Notes: generated from the letters alone by a model not told the origin. Shown: positions 18,513 to 27,710, counted from the first letter of the stretch. The stretch is DNA of 64,000 bases from an uncultured Kiritimatiellota bacterium (GCA_934635385.1 CAKTZI010000016.1:12841-76840); one strand, 5' to 3'. Translations and numbers: made by a program.

Positions 18513-19688
18513 GTGAAGAAGACAGTCCTCTATTTCCAGTCGTCGCTGAATGAAAGCAACAACGCCGAGCTGGCGGGGGTCTGCCGCTTTGCCAAGATGG
18601 CGGGCTGGTGCATACGCGTCACGTCTTACGCGGCGGCGGCCCGCGCCTGCGGCGGTTCGGCGGACGAGGCGGCTCGCCCGGACGTGAAGGGGCTGCTGGC
18701 GTTCTGGGCCCCGGACGGCGTCATCGTCGAATGCGGCGCGGCCGGGGGCCTTCTGGATCCGCTGGACTTCAAGCCCGTTCCGACAGTCTTTCTGGACTGC
18801 GACCCGTCCGAACAGGAGACGTGCGTCACGTTCGGCGCGAAGCCGATTGCGGCGTTGGCGGCCAGGGAACTGCTGTCGTTGGGCTTTCGAACCTATGCCT
18901 ACATTCCGTGGAAGACGCGCACGTCGTGGAGCGTTGCGCGCGGCGAGGAGTTCGCCCGCCTCGTGAAGATGAACGGCTGCAAGTTCCACGAGTTCCGCAA
19001 GCGTCCGTTCGGCGACGATGCGGAAACGTACCGTTCCTGGCTGAGGGCGTGGCTTCGGAACGCGCCCAAGCCGATGGGCGTGTTCGCAGTGAACGACTAC
19101 ATGGCGTCAGATGTCCTGTCCTGTGCCGAGCGCGAGCGGATCGACGTGCCGAACGAGCTGGCGGTCATCGGCGTGGACAATGATGTCCGCACCTGCGAGC
19201 AGACGACGCCGACGCTGACGAGCATTCAGCTCGACTGCGAGCGGGGCGGCTACCTGGCGGCCGAGCTGCTGGAACTCAAGATGGCGCATCCCGAACGAAA
19301 GGTCGACGGGGCCGTGGTCGATTCCGCCTACGTGTTCCACCGCCAGTCGACGTTCGTCTATTCGCGCCGCGACGACCGCGTGTCCGTCGCGCTGAAGCGC
19401 ATTCGCCGCAACGCCTGTGACGGCCTCACGGCGAAAGAGGTCATCGCCGGGATGGGGTGTTCACGGCGTCTGGCCGAGCTGCGGTTCCGGGAGGTGACGG
19501 GGCATTCCATCCTGGAGGAGATCATCGCCGTGCGGGTTGCGCGTGCCCAGCATTTCCTTGCGCATTCGCCGCGTTCGGTCGCCGCCGTCGCGCAGGCCTG
19601 CGGCTACCGTTCGACGGAAGCGCTCGGCAAGGTCTTTCGCGCCGCGACGGGACTGACGCCCCGCGCGTGGCGGCAGAAGATGGCCTGA
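18513..19688 (+). CDS. XylR-like transcriptional regulator (LacI-type sensor plus AraC-type DNA-binding domain)
   Basis: 391 residues. A LacI/periplasmic-binding sensor fold covers about 1-285 (VLYFQSSLNESNNAELAGVC, ELAVIGVDNDVRTCEQTTPT). An AraC double helix-turn-helix follows (DGLTAKEVIAGMGCSRRLAE, AQACGYRSTEALGKVFRAAT). Same architecture as the regulator at 7798 but clearly a different paralog. The GTG start at 18513 follows AGGATGG and GGGG sequences. It ends 98 bases before the secreted-protein operon at 19787 and reads the same way, so it likely senses the carbohydrate handled by that operon. Confidence 0.85.
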   Translation: MKKTVLYFQSSLNESNNAELAGVCRFAKMAGWCIRVTSYAAAARACGGSADEAARPDVKGLLAFWAPDGVIVECGAAGGLLDPLDFKPVPTVFLDCDPSEQETCVTFGAKPIAALAARELLSLGFRTYAYIPWKTRTSWSVARGEEFARLVKMNGCKFHEFRKRPFGDDAETYRSWLRAWLRNAPKPMGVFAVNDYMASDVLSCAERERIDVPNELAVIGVDNDVRTCEQTTPTLTSIQLDCERGGYLAAELLELKMAHPERKVDGAVVDSAYVFHRQSTFVYSRRDDRVSVALKRIRRNACDGLTAKEVIAGMGCSRRLAELRFREVTGHSILEEIIAVRVARAQHFLAHSPRSVAAVAQACGYRSTEALGKVFRAATGLTPRAWRQKMA

Positions 19689-19770
19689 ACGTAGCGCGTC
19701 CTTGCGCAGACGTTCGGTTGTTTTGTTTGCGCAATCGTTCGGAATGCGGTAGATTCCGCAACGGTCGATT

Positions 19771-19779
19771 TGATATAAT
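19771..19779 (+). promoter_or_regulatory. Leaderless promoter of the beta-helix/FGE operon
   Basis: TGATATAAT (19771-19779). ATG 19787 starts 7 bases later, giving a leader of about one base. Another ATG overlaps the box at 19778 and cannot be in the transcript. No good -35 box, consistent with activator dependence. Confidence 0.6.
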
Positions 19780-19786
19780 GCCGGAC

Positions 19787-21646
19787 ATGATTATTCATCC
19801 ATCAGCAAACGTTCGGCTCGCCGTCGCGGCTTTCTGCCTTTTGGCCTTCGTATCTGCGCGGGCGGAGTCGCTGCCGACGCTTCAGGACATCCGCGACTGG
19901 GTGGTGCGTTCGTTCGGCGCGAACCCGGCGACGCTTCACGCGGAACGGGCCCGCAAGCGGCTGGCGCTGGCCGAGCGGCTGGCGCGGCTGCCCGTGCAGA
20001 CGGCGGTGGCGGAGGCGGAACGTCTGGAGTTCCGCCGGATGTTCGCGGAAATGAGGGAGAACCTTGCGGTCGATCCCTCGTTCCCCGGCGTTGCGTCCGA
20101 GCGGCTGGACGTGCGCGCGTTCGGTGCGCGGGGTGACGGCGCCTCGGACGAGACGGCGGCTTTCGCGCGGGCGGCGTCTCACATTCGGACTTTGGCGGGC
20201 CGTCCGGTCGTGCTGGACGTTCCGGCCGGGACGTATCGCTTTGACTCGGTGACAAGCCCCGTGATCGGGAAGCCGGTGCATGTCGACTTCTCCGGTCTGA
20301 CGAACTGCTGGATTCGGGGCGCATCGCCCGAGACGGTCACGTTCGTCTTCGGCGTCTATGACCGAAGCGGCCTCTCCCTGAACCGCTCCGTCAACACGAC
20401 GCTCTCCGGCGTGAACTGCCTGTATCGGGAAACGCCGTTTTCCCAATGCCGCCTAGAAAGCTACGATCCGGTGACGGACTCCGCCGAGGTCGTCTGGTGC
20501 CGGGGGACGCTTCGTCCCGACGACGCGCGTTTCCGGCGGCGGCCGCGTTCCCTGATCTGCGGCCTTTTCGACGCCGACGGACGAAAGGACTGGCGAGAAG
20601 GCGGCTCGCCGCGCTATTTCAGCCGACGGGCGGACGACCTTGGGAACGGGCGGTATCGCATCTACTTTGACGCGACCTATGGCAAGCCGGGCGAATCGTT
20701 CGCGGCGAAAGCCGGCTCGTACCTCGTCATCCCCGACCGGGACAACGGCCTGCAGGGTGCCAATGCGTTCGAGAGCCGTCACTGCACGTTCGATCGCGTC
20801 TGGTTCCGGAATGCGCGTTCGAGCGCGATCACGGGGTTCGGCGCGGCCTATGTGACGCTGTTCCGCTGCCGCGTCCTGCCGAAGGACGAGACGCTGGTGC
20901 TGTCGACGAATGCCGACACCTGCTTCTGCGTGCGCGGCGCCTATCTCGCCCAGTGCGACTTCGGCGGCATGAACGACGACGGGGCGAATTGCCTGGGGCA
21001 CGGGACGCTGATCAAGGTGCGGCTCGACGCGCACACGGTGGAGGTGGAGTCTCTGGAAGGGCGCGTCCGTCCGGGCGACGTCGTGCAGGTTGTCCGCTCG
21101 TCGGACGGGCATTTCCTCGCCGACTTGACGGTGCGCGCGGTCGCGGGGAAGCGTCTGACGTTCGCCGAACCCCTGCCGGACGGACTCGTCACGGTGGACG
21201 AGGTGGGTGGCCTTGACGCGGACGCCCGGCATCGGGTGGCGCTGGGGATCGGGCGGGTGAAGCGCACGGCCGACCTGCTGTATGCGCCGCTCGCCTGGGG
21301 CACGGGCTTTGTCGCCAGCGGCAACCGCATCCATGACCTTCGCGGCGTCGGCATCAACGTCCAGTCGCCGCACGCGCTCGTCGAGAGCAACGTCTTCACG
21401 CGGGTCGGCTGCGGCGTGAAGCTTTCCGGCCTGAACAACTGGTTTGAGGGGACGCCGCCCTACGACGTTGTCGTGCGGGACAACGTGTTTTCGGATTGCG
21501 GCGTCGCGATCCATTCCGTCTACACGGACATCAACGCCCGGTCGTCCGTCGACAGCCCCATCACGGAAGTCGAGATCTTCGGCAATCGGTACGAGAATGT
21601 CGAACGGAAGCATCATCTGCTGAATTTCGTCGGTAAGGAGAACTGA
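19787..21646 (+). CDS. Secreted right-handed parallel beta-helix protein (pectate-lyase-like fold)
   Basis: 619 residues. Signal peptide RLAVAAFCLLAFVSARA in the first 27 residues. A helical preface follows, then the classic opening of a pectin-lyase-fold protein, LDVRAFGARGDGASDETAAF near residue 105. Repeating coils come after it with short Asn/Gly turns (NRIHDLRGVGINVQSPHALV, ESNVFTRVGCGVKLSGLNN). It is likely a periplasmic or secreted polysaccharide lyase or hydrolase (GH28/PL-like fold); the substrate is unknown. ATG 19787 fits the promoter. First gene of a five-gene operon ending at 26637. Confidence 0.78.
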   Translation: MIIHPSANVRLAVAAFCLLAFVSARAESLPTLQDIRDWVVRSFGANPATLHAERARKRLALAERLARLPVQTAVAEAERLEFRRMFAEMRENLAVDPSFPGVASERLDVRAFGARGDGASDETAAFARAASHIRTLAGRPVVLDVPAGTYRFDSVTSPVIGKPVHVDFSGLTNCWIRGASPETVTFVFGVYDRSGLSLNRSVNTTLSGVNCLYRETPFSQCRLESYDPVTDSAEVVWCRGTLRPDDARFRRRPRSLICGLFDADGRKDWREGGSPRYFSRRADDLGNGRYRIYFDATYGKPGESFAAKAGSYLVIPDRDNGLQGANAFESRHCTFDRVWFRNARSSAITGFGAAYVTLFRCRVLPKDETLVLSTNADTCFCVRGAYLAQCDFGGMNDDGANCLGHGTLIKVRLDAHTVEVESLEGRVRPGDVVQVVRSSDGHFLADLTVRAVAGKRLTFAEPLPDGLVTVDEVGGLDADARHRVALGIGRVKRTADLLYAPLAWGTGFVASGNRIHDLRGVGINVQSPHALVESNVFTRVGCGVKLSGLNNWFEGTPPYDVVVRDNVFSDCGVAIHSVYTDINARSSVDSPITEVEIFGNRYENVERKHHLLNFVGKEN

Positions 21647-21647
21647 A

Positions 21648-22310
21648 ATGAGAAAGTCCTTGTTGGTTGGCGCCGTCTTGTCCTTCATCGGCGCGCGGAC
21701 GTCTGCGGCGCCGGTCGTCTCGCCGGTCGGCGTGCGCGTGGAACTCGGTGCGCACCGTTCCCTGCTGTTCGAGTCCGTCGGAAAGGATGCGGACACTTTG
21801 CCGCTGGACTGGCCGACGGCGGCGACGGAAGCCGAGGTGACCTTGACGCGGAAGGGGCGCGAGACGGTGCTGACGATAGACGATCGGTCGGTGTCGACGC
21901 TCACCCTCGCCGTGCCCGCCTCGTCCGCCGAAGAGGCGTGTGTCGTCGTGTCGGTGGCGTTTCGGGACGGCGATGGCAACGTCCGTCGGACAGACCGCGC
22001 CGTCGTCTACGCCGTGACCGGATTGAATGGTGCGGCGGCTCGGTTCGTCTCGCCGGAACTGTCGGCGTCGGACTGGGCGACATATGTCGAGAAGACCCCG
22101 GTGATCGCGACGCTGGCGGCGGATGATGCGGTCACGCGCAACGGCGAGACGGTCGCTCCCGTGCAGCCGGTCGTCTCCTTCTATCGGACGCTTGCGTGGG
22201 CGGCGCGTGGTGTCGTGACGTCTGTCGCCTTGACGTCGGCGGACGGCGCGTCTGTCTACGATGTCGAACTTATGCGCATGGGCCCCGGTCTTGTGCTGGT
22301 CTTCAAGTGA
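21648..22310 (+). CDS. Secreted protein of unknown function
   Basis: 220 residues. Signal peptide MRKSLLVGAVLSFIGARTSA; mature part begins APVVSP. The rest looks all-beta (VGVRVELGAHRSLLFESVGK, EVTLTRKGRETVLTIDDRSV, ACVVVSVAFRDGDGNVRR), like one or two Ig-type sandwiches, and ends in a hydrophobic VELMRMGPGLVLVFK. No family is recognised. It starts one base after the beta-helix gene with TAAGGAG upstream and is followed 17 bases later by an FGE-like gene, so it belongs to the operon and is exported to the same place. Confidence 0.7.
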   Translation: MRKSLLVGAVLSFIGARTSAAPVVSPVGVRVELGAHRSLLFESVGKDADTLPLDWPTAATEAEVTLTRKGRETVLTIDDRSVSTLTLAVPASSAEEACVVVSVAFRDGDGNVRRTDRAVVYAVTGLNGAAARFVSPELSASDWATYVEKTPVIATLAADDAVTRNGETVAPVQPVVSFYRTLAWAARGVVTSVALTSADGASVYDVELMRMGPGLVLVFK

Positions 22311-22327
22311 GCGAAAGGAAAAAACGC

Positions 22328-23611
22328 ATGAAGAAGTCGGTTCTCTTTCTCTTGTCAGCCGCCGCCCTGTCCGTCTCGGGCGAACTCGCCGTGTCGGATG
22401 TGCGCGTCGCCTCGCGCCAACCGTGGGCCAATCAGGTGAAGGTGCGGTTCGCCGTCTCCGGCGTCACGTCCGAGACGGGCGCGAAATTCGGGTTCACGGC
22501 CTACGACGGCGAGACGAAGATCGGCGACATCGATCCCGCGAAGGTGTCGGGCGACGTCTATGCGGATGCGGACGGCGTCTGCGAGGTGCTGATCGAGACG
22601 GCGGGGCTGCATCCGCTGGCCGATGCGCGCCGGGGGCTCCAGGACTTTCGCGTGGGCGTCGAGGCGTTCGAGACGTCGCCGATTCTCTACAAGGTCATCA
22701 ACCTGGCGACCGAGCCGGGCACGCCGCATCACATCGTCTATCTCACGCGGGCGGACATCGAGGCGGGCACGCATCCCGGCATTCCCGGCGCGCTCGGCGG
22801 ATTCGAAGTCAATCCCGTTCGCGGCGTCGACTCGTTCGTCTGGACGGGCGTGACCAACCGCGTCGCGACGAACAACCGCTACGTCAACGCACGGCTCGTC
22901 CTGCGGCGTGTGCCGGCGGGCACGTTCAGAATGGGGGCGGACGGCGTGGAAACGACGATTTCCAAGGGCTTTTGGATTGGTGTCTTTCCGCTTACGTGGG
23001 GGCAGTACGCGCATCTGGTCGGCGAGCCGACGGATGCCGATTTCGTCAACGTGCAGGTGATGCCGGCGACGACGCTTCCGGCGCGTGGCCTGACCCTCAC
23101 GTGGGACGCGATGCGCGGTGCCGCGTCCGTCTGGCCGCAGAACGGGCACACGGTCGATCCGGCGAGCGTGTGCGGGCTCCTGTGCGCAAAGACGGGGGAA
23201 GACGGCTTCGACCTGCCGACCGAGGCGCAGTGGGAGTGGGCCTGCCGCGCCGGCACGACGGGGACGCTTTACCGCGATGACGCGCCGCTCGACGCGCTCG
23301 GCAACTACGCCGCGAACGGCGGCAACGCGCTCGCGCCGCCGGGACGCTACTTGCCGAACGCCTGGGGGCTCTACGACATGATCGGCAACGTCTGGGAGCG
23401 CGTCCTCGACTGGGAGGGGCCGCAGAAGGGCGGTGTCGATCCGTGGGGCGCGCCGTCGGCGGCCTCCGGGCGGCGTCTCGTCCGAGGCGGCTGCAAGGCC
23501 AGCGGCGCGGCGAACTGCACGTGCGTGTCGCGGACGGCGGACGGCAACACCGTGCCCGACAGGGGCGGTGACATCTACGGCTTTCGCCTCGTGCAGAACG
23601 GGCGGTGGTAA
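22328..23611 (+). CDS. Secreted protein with FGE-sulfatase (SUMF1-like) domain, copy 1
   Basis: 427 residues. Signal peptide (MKKSVLFLLSAAALSVSG), an N-terminal all-beta domain (20-200) and a C-terminal formylglycine-generating-enzyme fold: VPAGTFRMGADG, FWIGVFPLTWGQYAHLVG, FDLPTEAQWEWACRAGT, NAWGLYDMIGNVWER, RLVRGGCKASGAANCTCVSR. True FGEs activate sulfatases through a conserved Cys pair; here the Cys pattern differs and no sulfatase lies nearby, so a binding or structural role is as likely. It is 21 bases before a paralog. Start chosen for the GGAAAAAACGC leader and signal peptide. Confidence 0.85.
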   Translation: MKKSVLFLLSAAALSVSGELAVSDVRVASRQPWANQVKVRFAVSGVTSETGAKFGFTAYDGETKIGDIDPAKVSGDVYADADGVCEVLIETAGLHPLADARRGLQDFRVGVEAFETSPILYKVINLATEPGTPHHIVYLTRADIEAGTHPGIPGALGGFEVNPVRGVDSFVWTGVTNRVATNNRYVNARLVLRRVPAGTFRMGADGVETTISKGFWIGVFPLTWGQYAHLVGEPTDADFVNVQVMPATTLPARGLTLTWDAMRGAASVWPQNGHTVDPASVCGLLCAKTGEDGFDLPTEAQWEWACRAGTTGTLYRDDAPLDALGNYAANGGNALAPPGRYLPNAWGLYDMIGNVWERVLDWEGPQKGGVDPWGAPSAASGRRLVRGGCKASGAANCTCVSRTADGNTVPDRGGDIYGFRLVQNGRW

Positions 23612-23632
23612 GCGGATTCGGAGGAACGGAAC

Positions 23633-24838
23633 ATGAAGAAGACTCTTTTGATTGCTGTCGGCGTGTGTGCCGCGTCTGGGGCGTTGGCCGCGCCCTCGGT
23701 TTCGGACGTCCTTGTCCGTCAGCAGTGGCCGTGGCGCAGTTCGATTCGGGTGGACTTTCTGCTGGACGGCAGGGGGACGTCCGACGTGAAGTTCGCGTTC
23801 ACGGCCTATGACGGAGAGACGCGGCTCGGCGAGATTCCCGATGCGGCGATCGTCGGGGACAAGTTCGCGGATCGGAATGGCCTCAAGACCGTGCTGATCG
23901 ACCCCGCGCTCGTGCCGGCGCTCCGCGACGTCGGTCGCCTTTCGGCCTTTCGCCTGACGGTTTCCTGCACGGAGGTGGGCGAAGTCCTCTATAAGCTGAT
24001 TGACCTCACGAAACGGCGCGGCGACGACGGGCACATCCGCTATCTCACGGCGGCAGACCTGAAGACCAATGCCTATGGGCTCTGGGCGGCTGATTTCGTG
24101 CCGGGCGTCACCTCCATCGCGTGGCCCGGTGTCGCGGCGGACAAGACCTACTGCCGCGACATCCTCGTCTTGCGCCGGATTCGTCCGGGGACGTTCGGCT
24201 TTGGCGCGACGGCCGTGCCGACGACGCTCACGCAAGGCTATTGGATCGGCGTCTTTCCCGTCACGGGCATTCAGTATGACACCGTTGCGCAGACGGCGGA
24301 CAGCACGGCGGCGAACGAGAACCTGCCGAAGCGGCGGATCTCGCCGAACGCCCTGCGCGGCGCAGACCTGTCGTGGCCGCGCGACGGCCATCGGGTCGCG
24401 TCGGACAGCTTTTTCGGCAAGCTTGCCGCCTTGGTGGGGGAGGGCGGCTTCGACCTGCCGACCGAAGCGCAGTGGGAATACGCCTGCCGCTCCGGGACGA
24501 CCGACAATGCGATCTACCGAAGCGACAGGACGCTGGGCGAAGTCGCCGTCTTCGGGGCGAGCGGCTGTGCGGAGGTCGGCACCAAGTATCCGAACGCCTG
24601 GGGGCTCTACGACATGCTGGGGCTCGCGTGGGAGCATGTGCTGACGCGGTTCGACGCTGCGGGCGTGACGGGGGGCTTCGATCCGGTGGGGCCGGAGACG
24701 TCTGTCTGCACGGCGCGCGGCGGCTCTTTTGCCAGTGGCGCGGCGAATGTCTCCTGCGTGTCCCGCAACGGAGACGCGACAGTCGAGCATACGAGCCTGT
24801 ACCACGGCTTTCGCGTCGTCCAGAACGAAAACTGGTGA
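23633..24838 (+). CDS. Secreted protein with FGE-sulfatase (SUMF1-like) domain, copy 2
   Basis: 401 residues. Signal peptide MKKTLLIAVGVCAASGALA. Same two-part plan as the gene just upstream: SVSDVLVRQQWPWRSSIRVD and KFAFTAYDGETRLGEI align with SDVRVASRQPWANQVKVRF and KFGFTAYDGETKIGDI. The FGE fold follows (RIRPGTFGFGATAV, YWIGVFPVTGIQY, FDLPTEAQWEYACRSGT, NAWGLYDMLGLAWEH, ARGGSFASGAANVSCVSR). This is a tandem duplication that has diverged considerably. Here too the usual FGE sulfatase-activation context is absent. GGAGGAACGGAACATG gives the start. Confidence 0.85.
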   Translation: MKKTLLIAVGVCAASGALAAPSVSDVLVRQQWPWRSSIRVDFLLDGRGTSDVKFAFTAYDGETRLGEIPDAAIVGDKFADRNGLKTVLIDPALVPALRDVGRLSAFRLTVSCTEVGEVLYKLIDLTKRRGDDGHIRYLTAADLKTNAYGLWAADFVPGVTSIAWPGVAADKTYCRDILVLRRIRPGTFGFGATAVPTTLTQGYWIGVFPVTGIQYDTVAQTADSTAANENLPKRRISPNALRGADLSWPRDGHRVASDSFFGKLAALVGEGGFDLPTEAQWEYACRSGTTDNAIYRSDRTLGEVAVFGASGCAEVGTKYPNAWGLYDMLGLAWEHVLTRFDAAGVTGGFDPVGPETSVCTARGGSFASGAANVSCVSRNGDATVEHTSLYHGFRVVQNENW

Positions 24839-24852
24839 ATGCCGATTTCCGA

Positions 24853-26637
24853 ATGAGAAGACCCGCGATGAGAAGTTTCCTTTTGCTGCTGTTGGTGACG
24901 CTGGCCGGGACGATCGCCGCCGAGACGCCCGTGTCGGCTCGTGTGCTCGTGGTCGGCGACAATGAGGCGGCCTGTGTCGCCGCGCTTCAGGCGGCGCGCG
25001 ACGGCGTGCGTAGCGTCGTGCTCGTCTCGGACTGCGAAATGCTGGGTGGCCAGTATTCGGCGCAGGGCGTCGGCCCTGTGGACGAGCGCGTGTGCATCGA
25101 GGGCCGTAGTCTCGACTTCCCGCGTTCGGGGATGGCGCTTGAAATCATCGAGGCGATGGGGGCCTACAACCAAGTCCGCTACGGGCGGATGTGGCCCGGC
25201 AACTGCTGGAGCGCCACCTGCACAATCGAGCCGCGTCCTGCCGCGCAGATCTTCGAGCGGCTGCTGGCCGAGGGCGGCGCGGCGCTTCGCGTGTATCGCG
25301 GACAGCGACCGGTCGAAGTCCTGAAGGCGGGTGACCGCATTCTCGGCGTGCGGTTCGACGGGGGGCTGGAAGTCCGTGCGGAGATCACCATCGACGCCAG
25401 CGACTGGGGTGACGTGATCCGCCTGGGCGGTGTGCGGCACTATTCGGGCGTCGATCCCCGGTCGCGCTTCGGCGAGGCCGACGCGCCGGAGGAGGTGGAC
25501 GAGATCGGACGGATGGAGATGAACCCGATCACCTGGACGATGACGTTGGAGGAGAAGCCCGACGCGCGCCCGATTCCCCGTCCGGCGGGCTATGACCGGG
25601 ACATCTTCGAGCAGGAGGACTTCTGGCGGGACGACGGAATCTTCGCGGAGCCGTATCCGACCGGCATTTCGGCCGTTCCCTATACCCAGCGGCGACTGGT
25701 CGATGCGCGGCACTTCACGCTGAAAAACGTGGCCGGCGACAAGATCCAGCTGAATGCGACGGTCATGGACTATCCGCTCTGTCAATGGCCGAAGCATGTG
25801 GCCGAACGGCTGGAGCGAATTCAGAGGGGGTCATCGACGCTCAATTTCGCCGAACTGCCGCACGAGGCGCGGCAGGTGGTGTATGCGGACGCCAAGCGCC
25901 GAAGCCTTCAGTATCTCTACTTTCTGCAGAACGACAACGTGAAGACGACGGCGCGGATGCGGAGGTTCGAGCTTTCGGACGAGTTTGGCACGGATGACCG
26001 TCTTCCGCCGAAACCCTACATCCGCGAAGGTCTGCGCCTCGCCGCCGTGAAGATGCTGACGGCGAACGAGGTCGCCGTCCCGCAGGGCGGGCAGCCCGTC
26101 TGGGCGGAGTGCCCGGCGGACGCGGCATTTGGCTTCCAGTTCCACCTCGACTTCCATCCGACGCGCCGCCGCTTTCGCGATCCGCAGAACAGGCCGGACG
26201 TCTGGACGCCGGAGCATGTCGGTGTGCGCAACTGGTCGCGTTCGGCGAACCGCTCGTTCTTCCCCTATGCGGCGTTCGTCCCGGAAAGTGCCGAAGGGCT
26301 GCTGGGCGCGGGCAAGAACGTCGGCGTTTCGAGTCTGGTGCAGTCCGCGCTTCGCCTCCATCCGCAGATGGTGCTGTCCGGACAGTGCGCTGGCGCGCTG
26401 GCGGCGGCGGCGCTGCACGCGGGGCTGAGTCCGCGCCAGGTCGTCGCGGACGCGGCGCACGTCCGCCGACTGCAGGCGCGGACGGTCAGTCCGCCGTCAG
26501 GACGCCCCGGCGTGGCGATCTGGGCGTGGCAGGATCTCGCGCCCGGCGATGCGGACTTCCGTGCGGCGAACATTCCGGTCGTGCGTCCGCGCCCCCAGCC
26601 GCCGACGAACATGTTCTGGCGAACGGCGGTGCGTTGA
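24853..26637 (+). CDS. Secreted FAD-dependent oxidoreductase (FAD_oxidored family)
   Basis: 594 residues. A short Arg-rich N-terminus and hydrophobic core (RSFLLLLLVTLAGTIAA) form a signal peptide. A Rossmann strand RVLVVGDNEAACVAALQAAR follows, then CEMLGGQYSAQGVGPVDERV. The nucleotide motif reads GDNEAA rather than GxGxxG, so FAD binding is atypical. The rest (TIDASDWGDVIRLGG, FPYAAFVPES, LSGQCAGALAAAALHAG) fits PF12831 proteins, often secreted in PVC and Bacteroidota polysaccharide loci. ATG 24868 is an equally possible start, since neither has a clear ribosome site. Last gene of the operon. Confidence 0.8.
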   Translation: MRRPAMRSFLLLLLVTLAGTIAAETPVSARVLVVGDNEAACVAALQAARDGVRSVVLVSDCEMLGGQYSAQGVGPVDERVCIEGRSLDFPRSGMALEIIEAMGAYNQVRYGRMWPGNCWSATCTIEPRPAAQIFERLLAEGGAALRVYRGQRPVEVLKAGDRILGVRFDGGLEVRAEITIDASDWGDVIRLGGVRHYSGVDPRSRFGEADAPEEVDEIGRMEMNPITWTMTLEEKPDARPIPRPAGYDRDIFEQEDFWRDDGIFAEPYPTGISAVPYTQRRLVDARHFTLKNVAGDKIQLNATVMDYPLCQWPKHVAERLERIQRGSSTLNFAELPHEARQVVYADAKRRSLQYLYFLQNDNVKTTARMRRFELSDEFGTDDRLPPKPYIREGLRLAAVKMLTANEVAVPQGGQPVWAECPADAAFGFQFHLDFHPTRRRFRDPQNRPDVWTPEHVGVRNWSRSANRSFFPYAAFVPESAEGLLGAGKNVGVSSLVQSALRLHPQMVLSGQCAGALAAAALHAGLSPRQVVADAAHVRRLQARTVSPPSGRPGVAIWAWQDLAPGDADFRAANIPVVRPRPQPPTNMFWRTAVR

Positions 26638-27016
26638 GCAGACGCGCCAACGCGAACGAAGTGTGTTTTAACGCAGAGCGGCCTGCGGCCGGGCGGTGCG
26701 AGGCGACAGGGAGTGTCGCTTCGTGCATTTCTGTCGGCTTCGTTGCCCCTTCTGGCGTCTGGGTTTAACGCAAATGTCGCAAAGAAAAGAGACACGAAGA
26801 GCGCAAAGACCTTTGTTGGCTGGGGGGCAGAGCCTTCGCGAGCTTTGCGTCAGAAACCTTTGCGACCTTTGCGTTAAGAAAGAGATACTGGGCGCAAGAA
26901 AATGTCGCCTATGATGCGAAGCGTTCCTCCCGCGACCTCCCCTTGCCCTGCGCAAGCGGCTCTGTGTTAGAAACATTTTCGCCTCGGAGGGGGCCGAAAC
27001 GGCCCTTCGGGCGGTT
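26638..27016. other. Intergenic stretch, 379 bases, filled by a nested repeat element
   Basis: No gene is seen. Almost all of it is the A+B repeat element described at 26666-26973. Short reading frames on both strands here are by-products of the repeat words. Confidence 0.7.
26666..26973. repeat. Nested palindromic word-repeat element, copy 1 (modules A and B)
   Basis: The left arm TTTTAACGCAGAGCGGC (26666-26682) is matched by GGCTCTGTGTTA near 26958-26969. Inside is module B, built of ACGCAAAG/CTTTGCGT words: TTTAACGCAAATGTCGCAAAG on one arm and ACCTTTGCGTTAAG on the other. The middle carries GCGACAGGGAGTGTCGC and TTGTTGGCTGGG segments shared with the other copies. Confidence 0.85.
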
Positions 27017-27223
27017 TCAGCCTTTTAGCTGACGCATGGCTGCGTACAGGTACTCGCCGCTCTCGCGATAGAGGCCTGTCGCAGGGTCTGCCACCTTCTT
27101 GAAGAACGGACTGTGATAGAGCGCATCCATTGCCTCTTCAATAGAAAGGCCCTCGCGAGAGACGATTTCCGCGACGAGATCTTGGACGGCGAATTCAATC
27201 AACTGTCTGACTTCGGCTGACAT
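27017..27223 (-). CDS. Small protein of a DUF3791/DUF3990 cassette (possible second antitoxin-like partner)
   Basis: 68 residues (MSAEVRQLIEFAVQDLVAEI, ending ...LYAAMRQLKG). Helical and acidic, with a motif LYHSPFFKKVADPATGLYRE that resembles small proteins seen beside DUF3990 genes in gut bacteria. Its start overlaps the end of the DUF3990 gene by 29 bp, so it is third in a minus-strand operon. Role as an antitoxin or co-factor is inference from size and position. GC is lower than in the flanks. Confidence 0.65.
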   Translation of the reverse strand: MSAEVRQLIEFAVQDLVAEIVSREGLSIEEAMDALYHSPFFKKVADPATGLYRESGEYLYAAMRQLKG

Positions 27224-27710
27224 TTTCAATCCCAAGGAATCGCAACCGGCTGATGGCGCGTTGCGTGTGAAATGAATACTGGAAGTAGAGATGCTTGAAT
27301 TGTAGGGCATCGACAAATGCGTCGAGCGTGATAAGTCCCTTGTCGAAGAGCCGGAATTGAAGTGACAGCTTGTCGTTTGCGATGGGGCCGACGACAACGT
27401 CGTACCGGCAGTCTCTGTTGTGGTCTTCCGCTTTGACATAACCGCGGCGATTGGCGCGGACAAACAAGGCCCATTCCCGAGAAGGCGCAGGGAATCGTTT
27501 GGTGCGGAATCCCGGGGGAAGGTCTTCGTGAAATTCCAGACGAAGAACGACAGCCGTTCCGCCGAGCCTATCGACGCGCTGCAAGGCGGTCTTTCGCGCA
27601 CATTCCAGCGAGTCTGAGGTGTAGAAGCCACGACCGAAGTCTTTTCCGGGAAGCCCTTTCGCAAGGTCTATCTGGCTAAAAGAGGCGCTTGTCCCATGAT
27701 AGAGGATCAT
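27195..27710 (-). CDS. DUF3990 protein, ADP-ribosyltransferase-fold toxin candidate
   Basis: 171 residues. The N-terminus ILYHGTSASFSQIDLAKGLP, then GKDFGRGFYTSDSLECARKT, is the hallmark of DUF3990, which is placed in the ADP-ribosyltransferase superfamily (His-Gly-Thr and FYTS motifs of the NAD pocket). A VLRLEFHEDLP strand and DVVVGPIANDKLS follow. The start overlaps the stop of the DUF3791 gene by four bases (ATGA), showing coupling. With the small helical proteins on both sides this looks like a toxin-antitoxin module; catalysis and target are not demonstrated by the sequence. Confidence 0.75.
   Translation of the reverse strand: MILYHGTSASFSQIDLAKGLPGKDFGRGFYTSDSLECARKTALQRVDRLGGTAVVLRLEFHEDLPPGFRTKRFPAPSREWALFVRANRRGYVKAEDHNRDCRYDVVVGPIANDKLSLQFRLFDKGLITLDAFVDALQFKHLYFQYSFHTQRAISRLRFLGIENVSRSQTVD

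Noticed and set aside
26668..26976. Small genes on either strand inside the repeat copies (also at 28431-28770, 33429-33801 and 37706-38311)
   Set aside because: Open frames arise from the repeat words themselves and lack ribosome sites; only the in-frame extension of known genes is reported as a finding.
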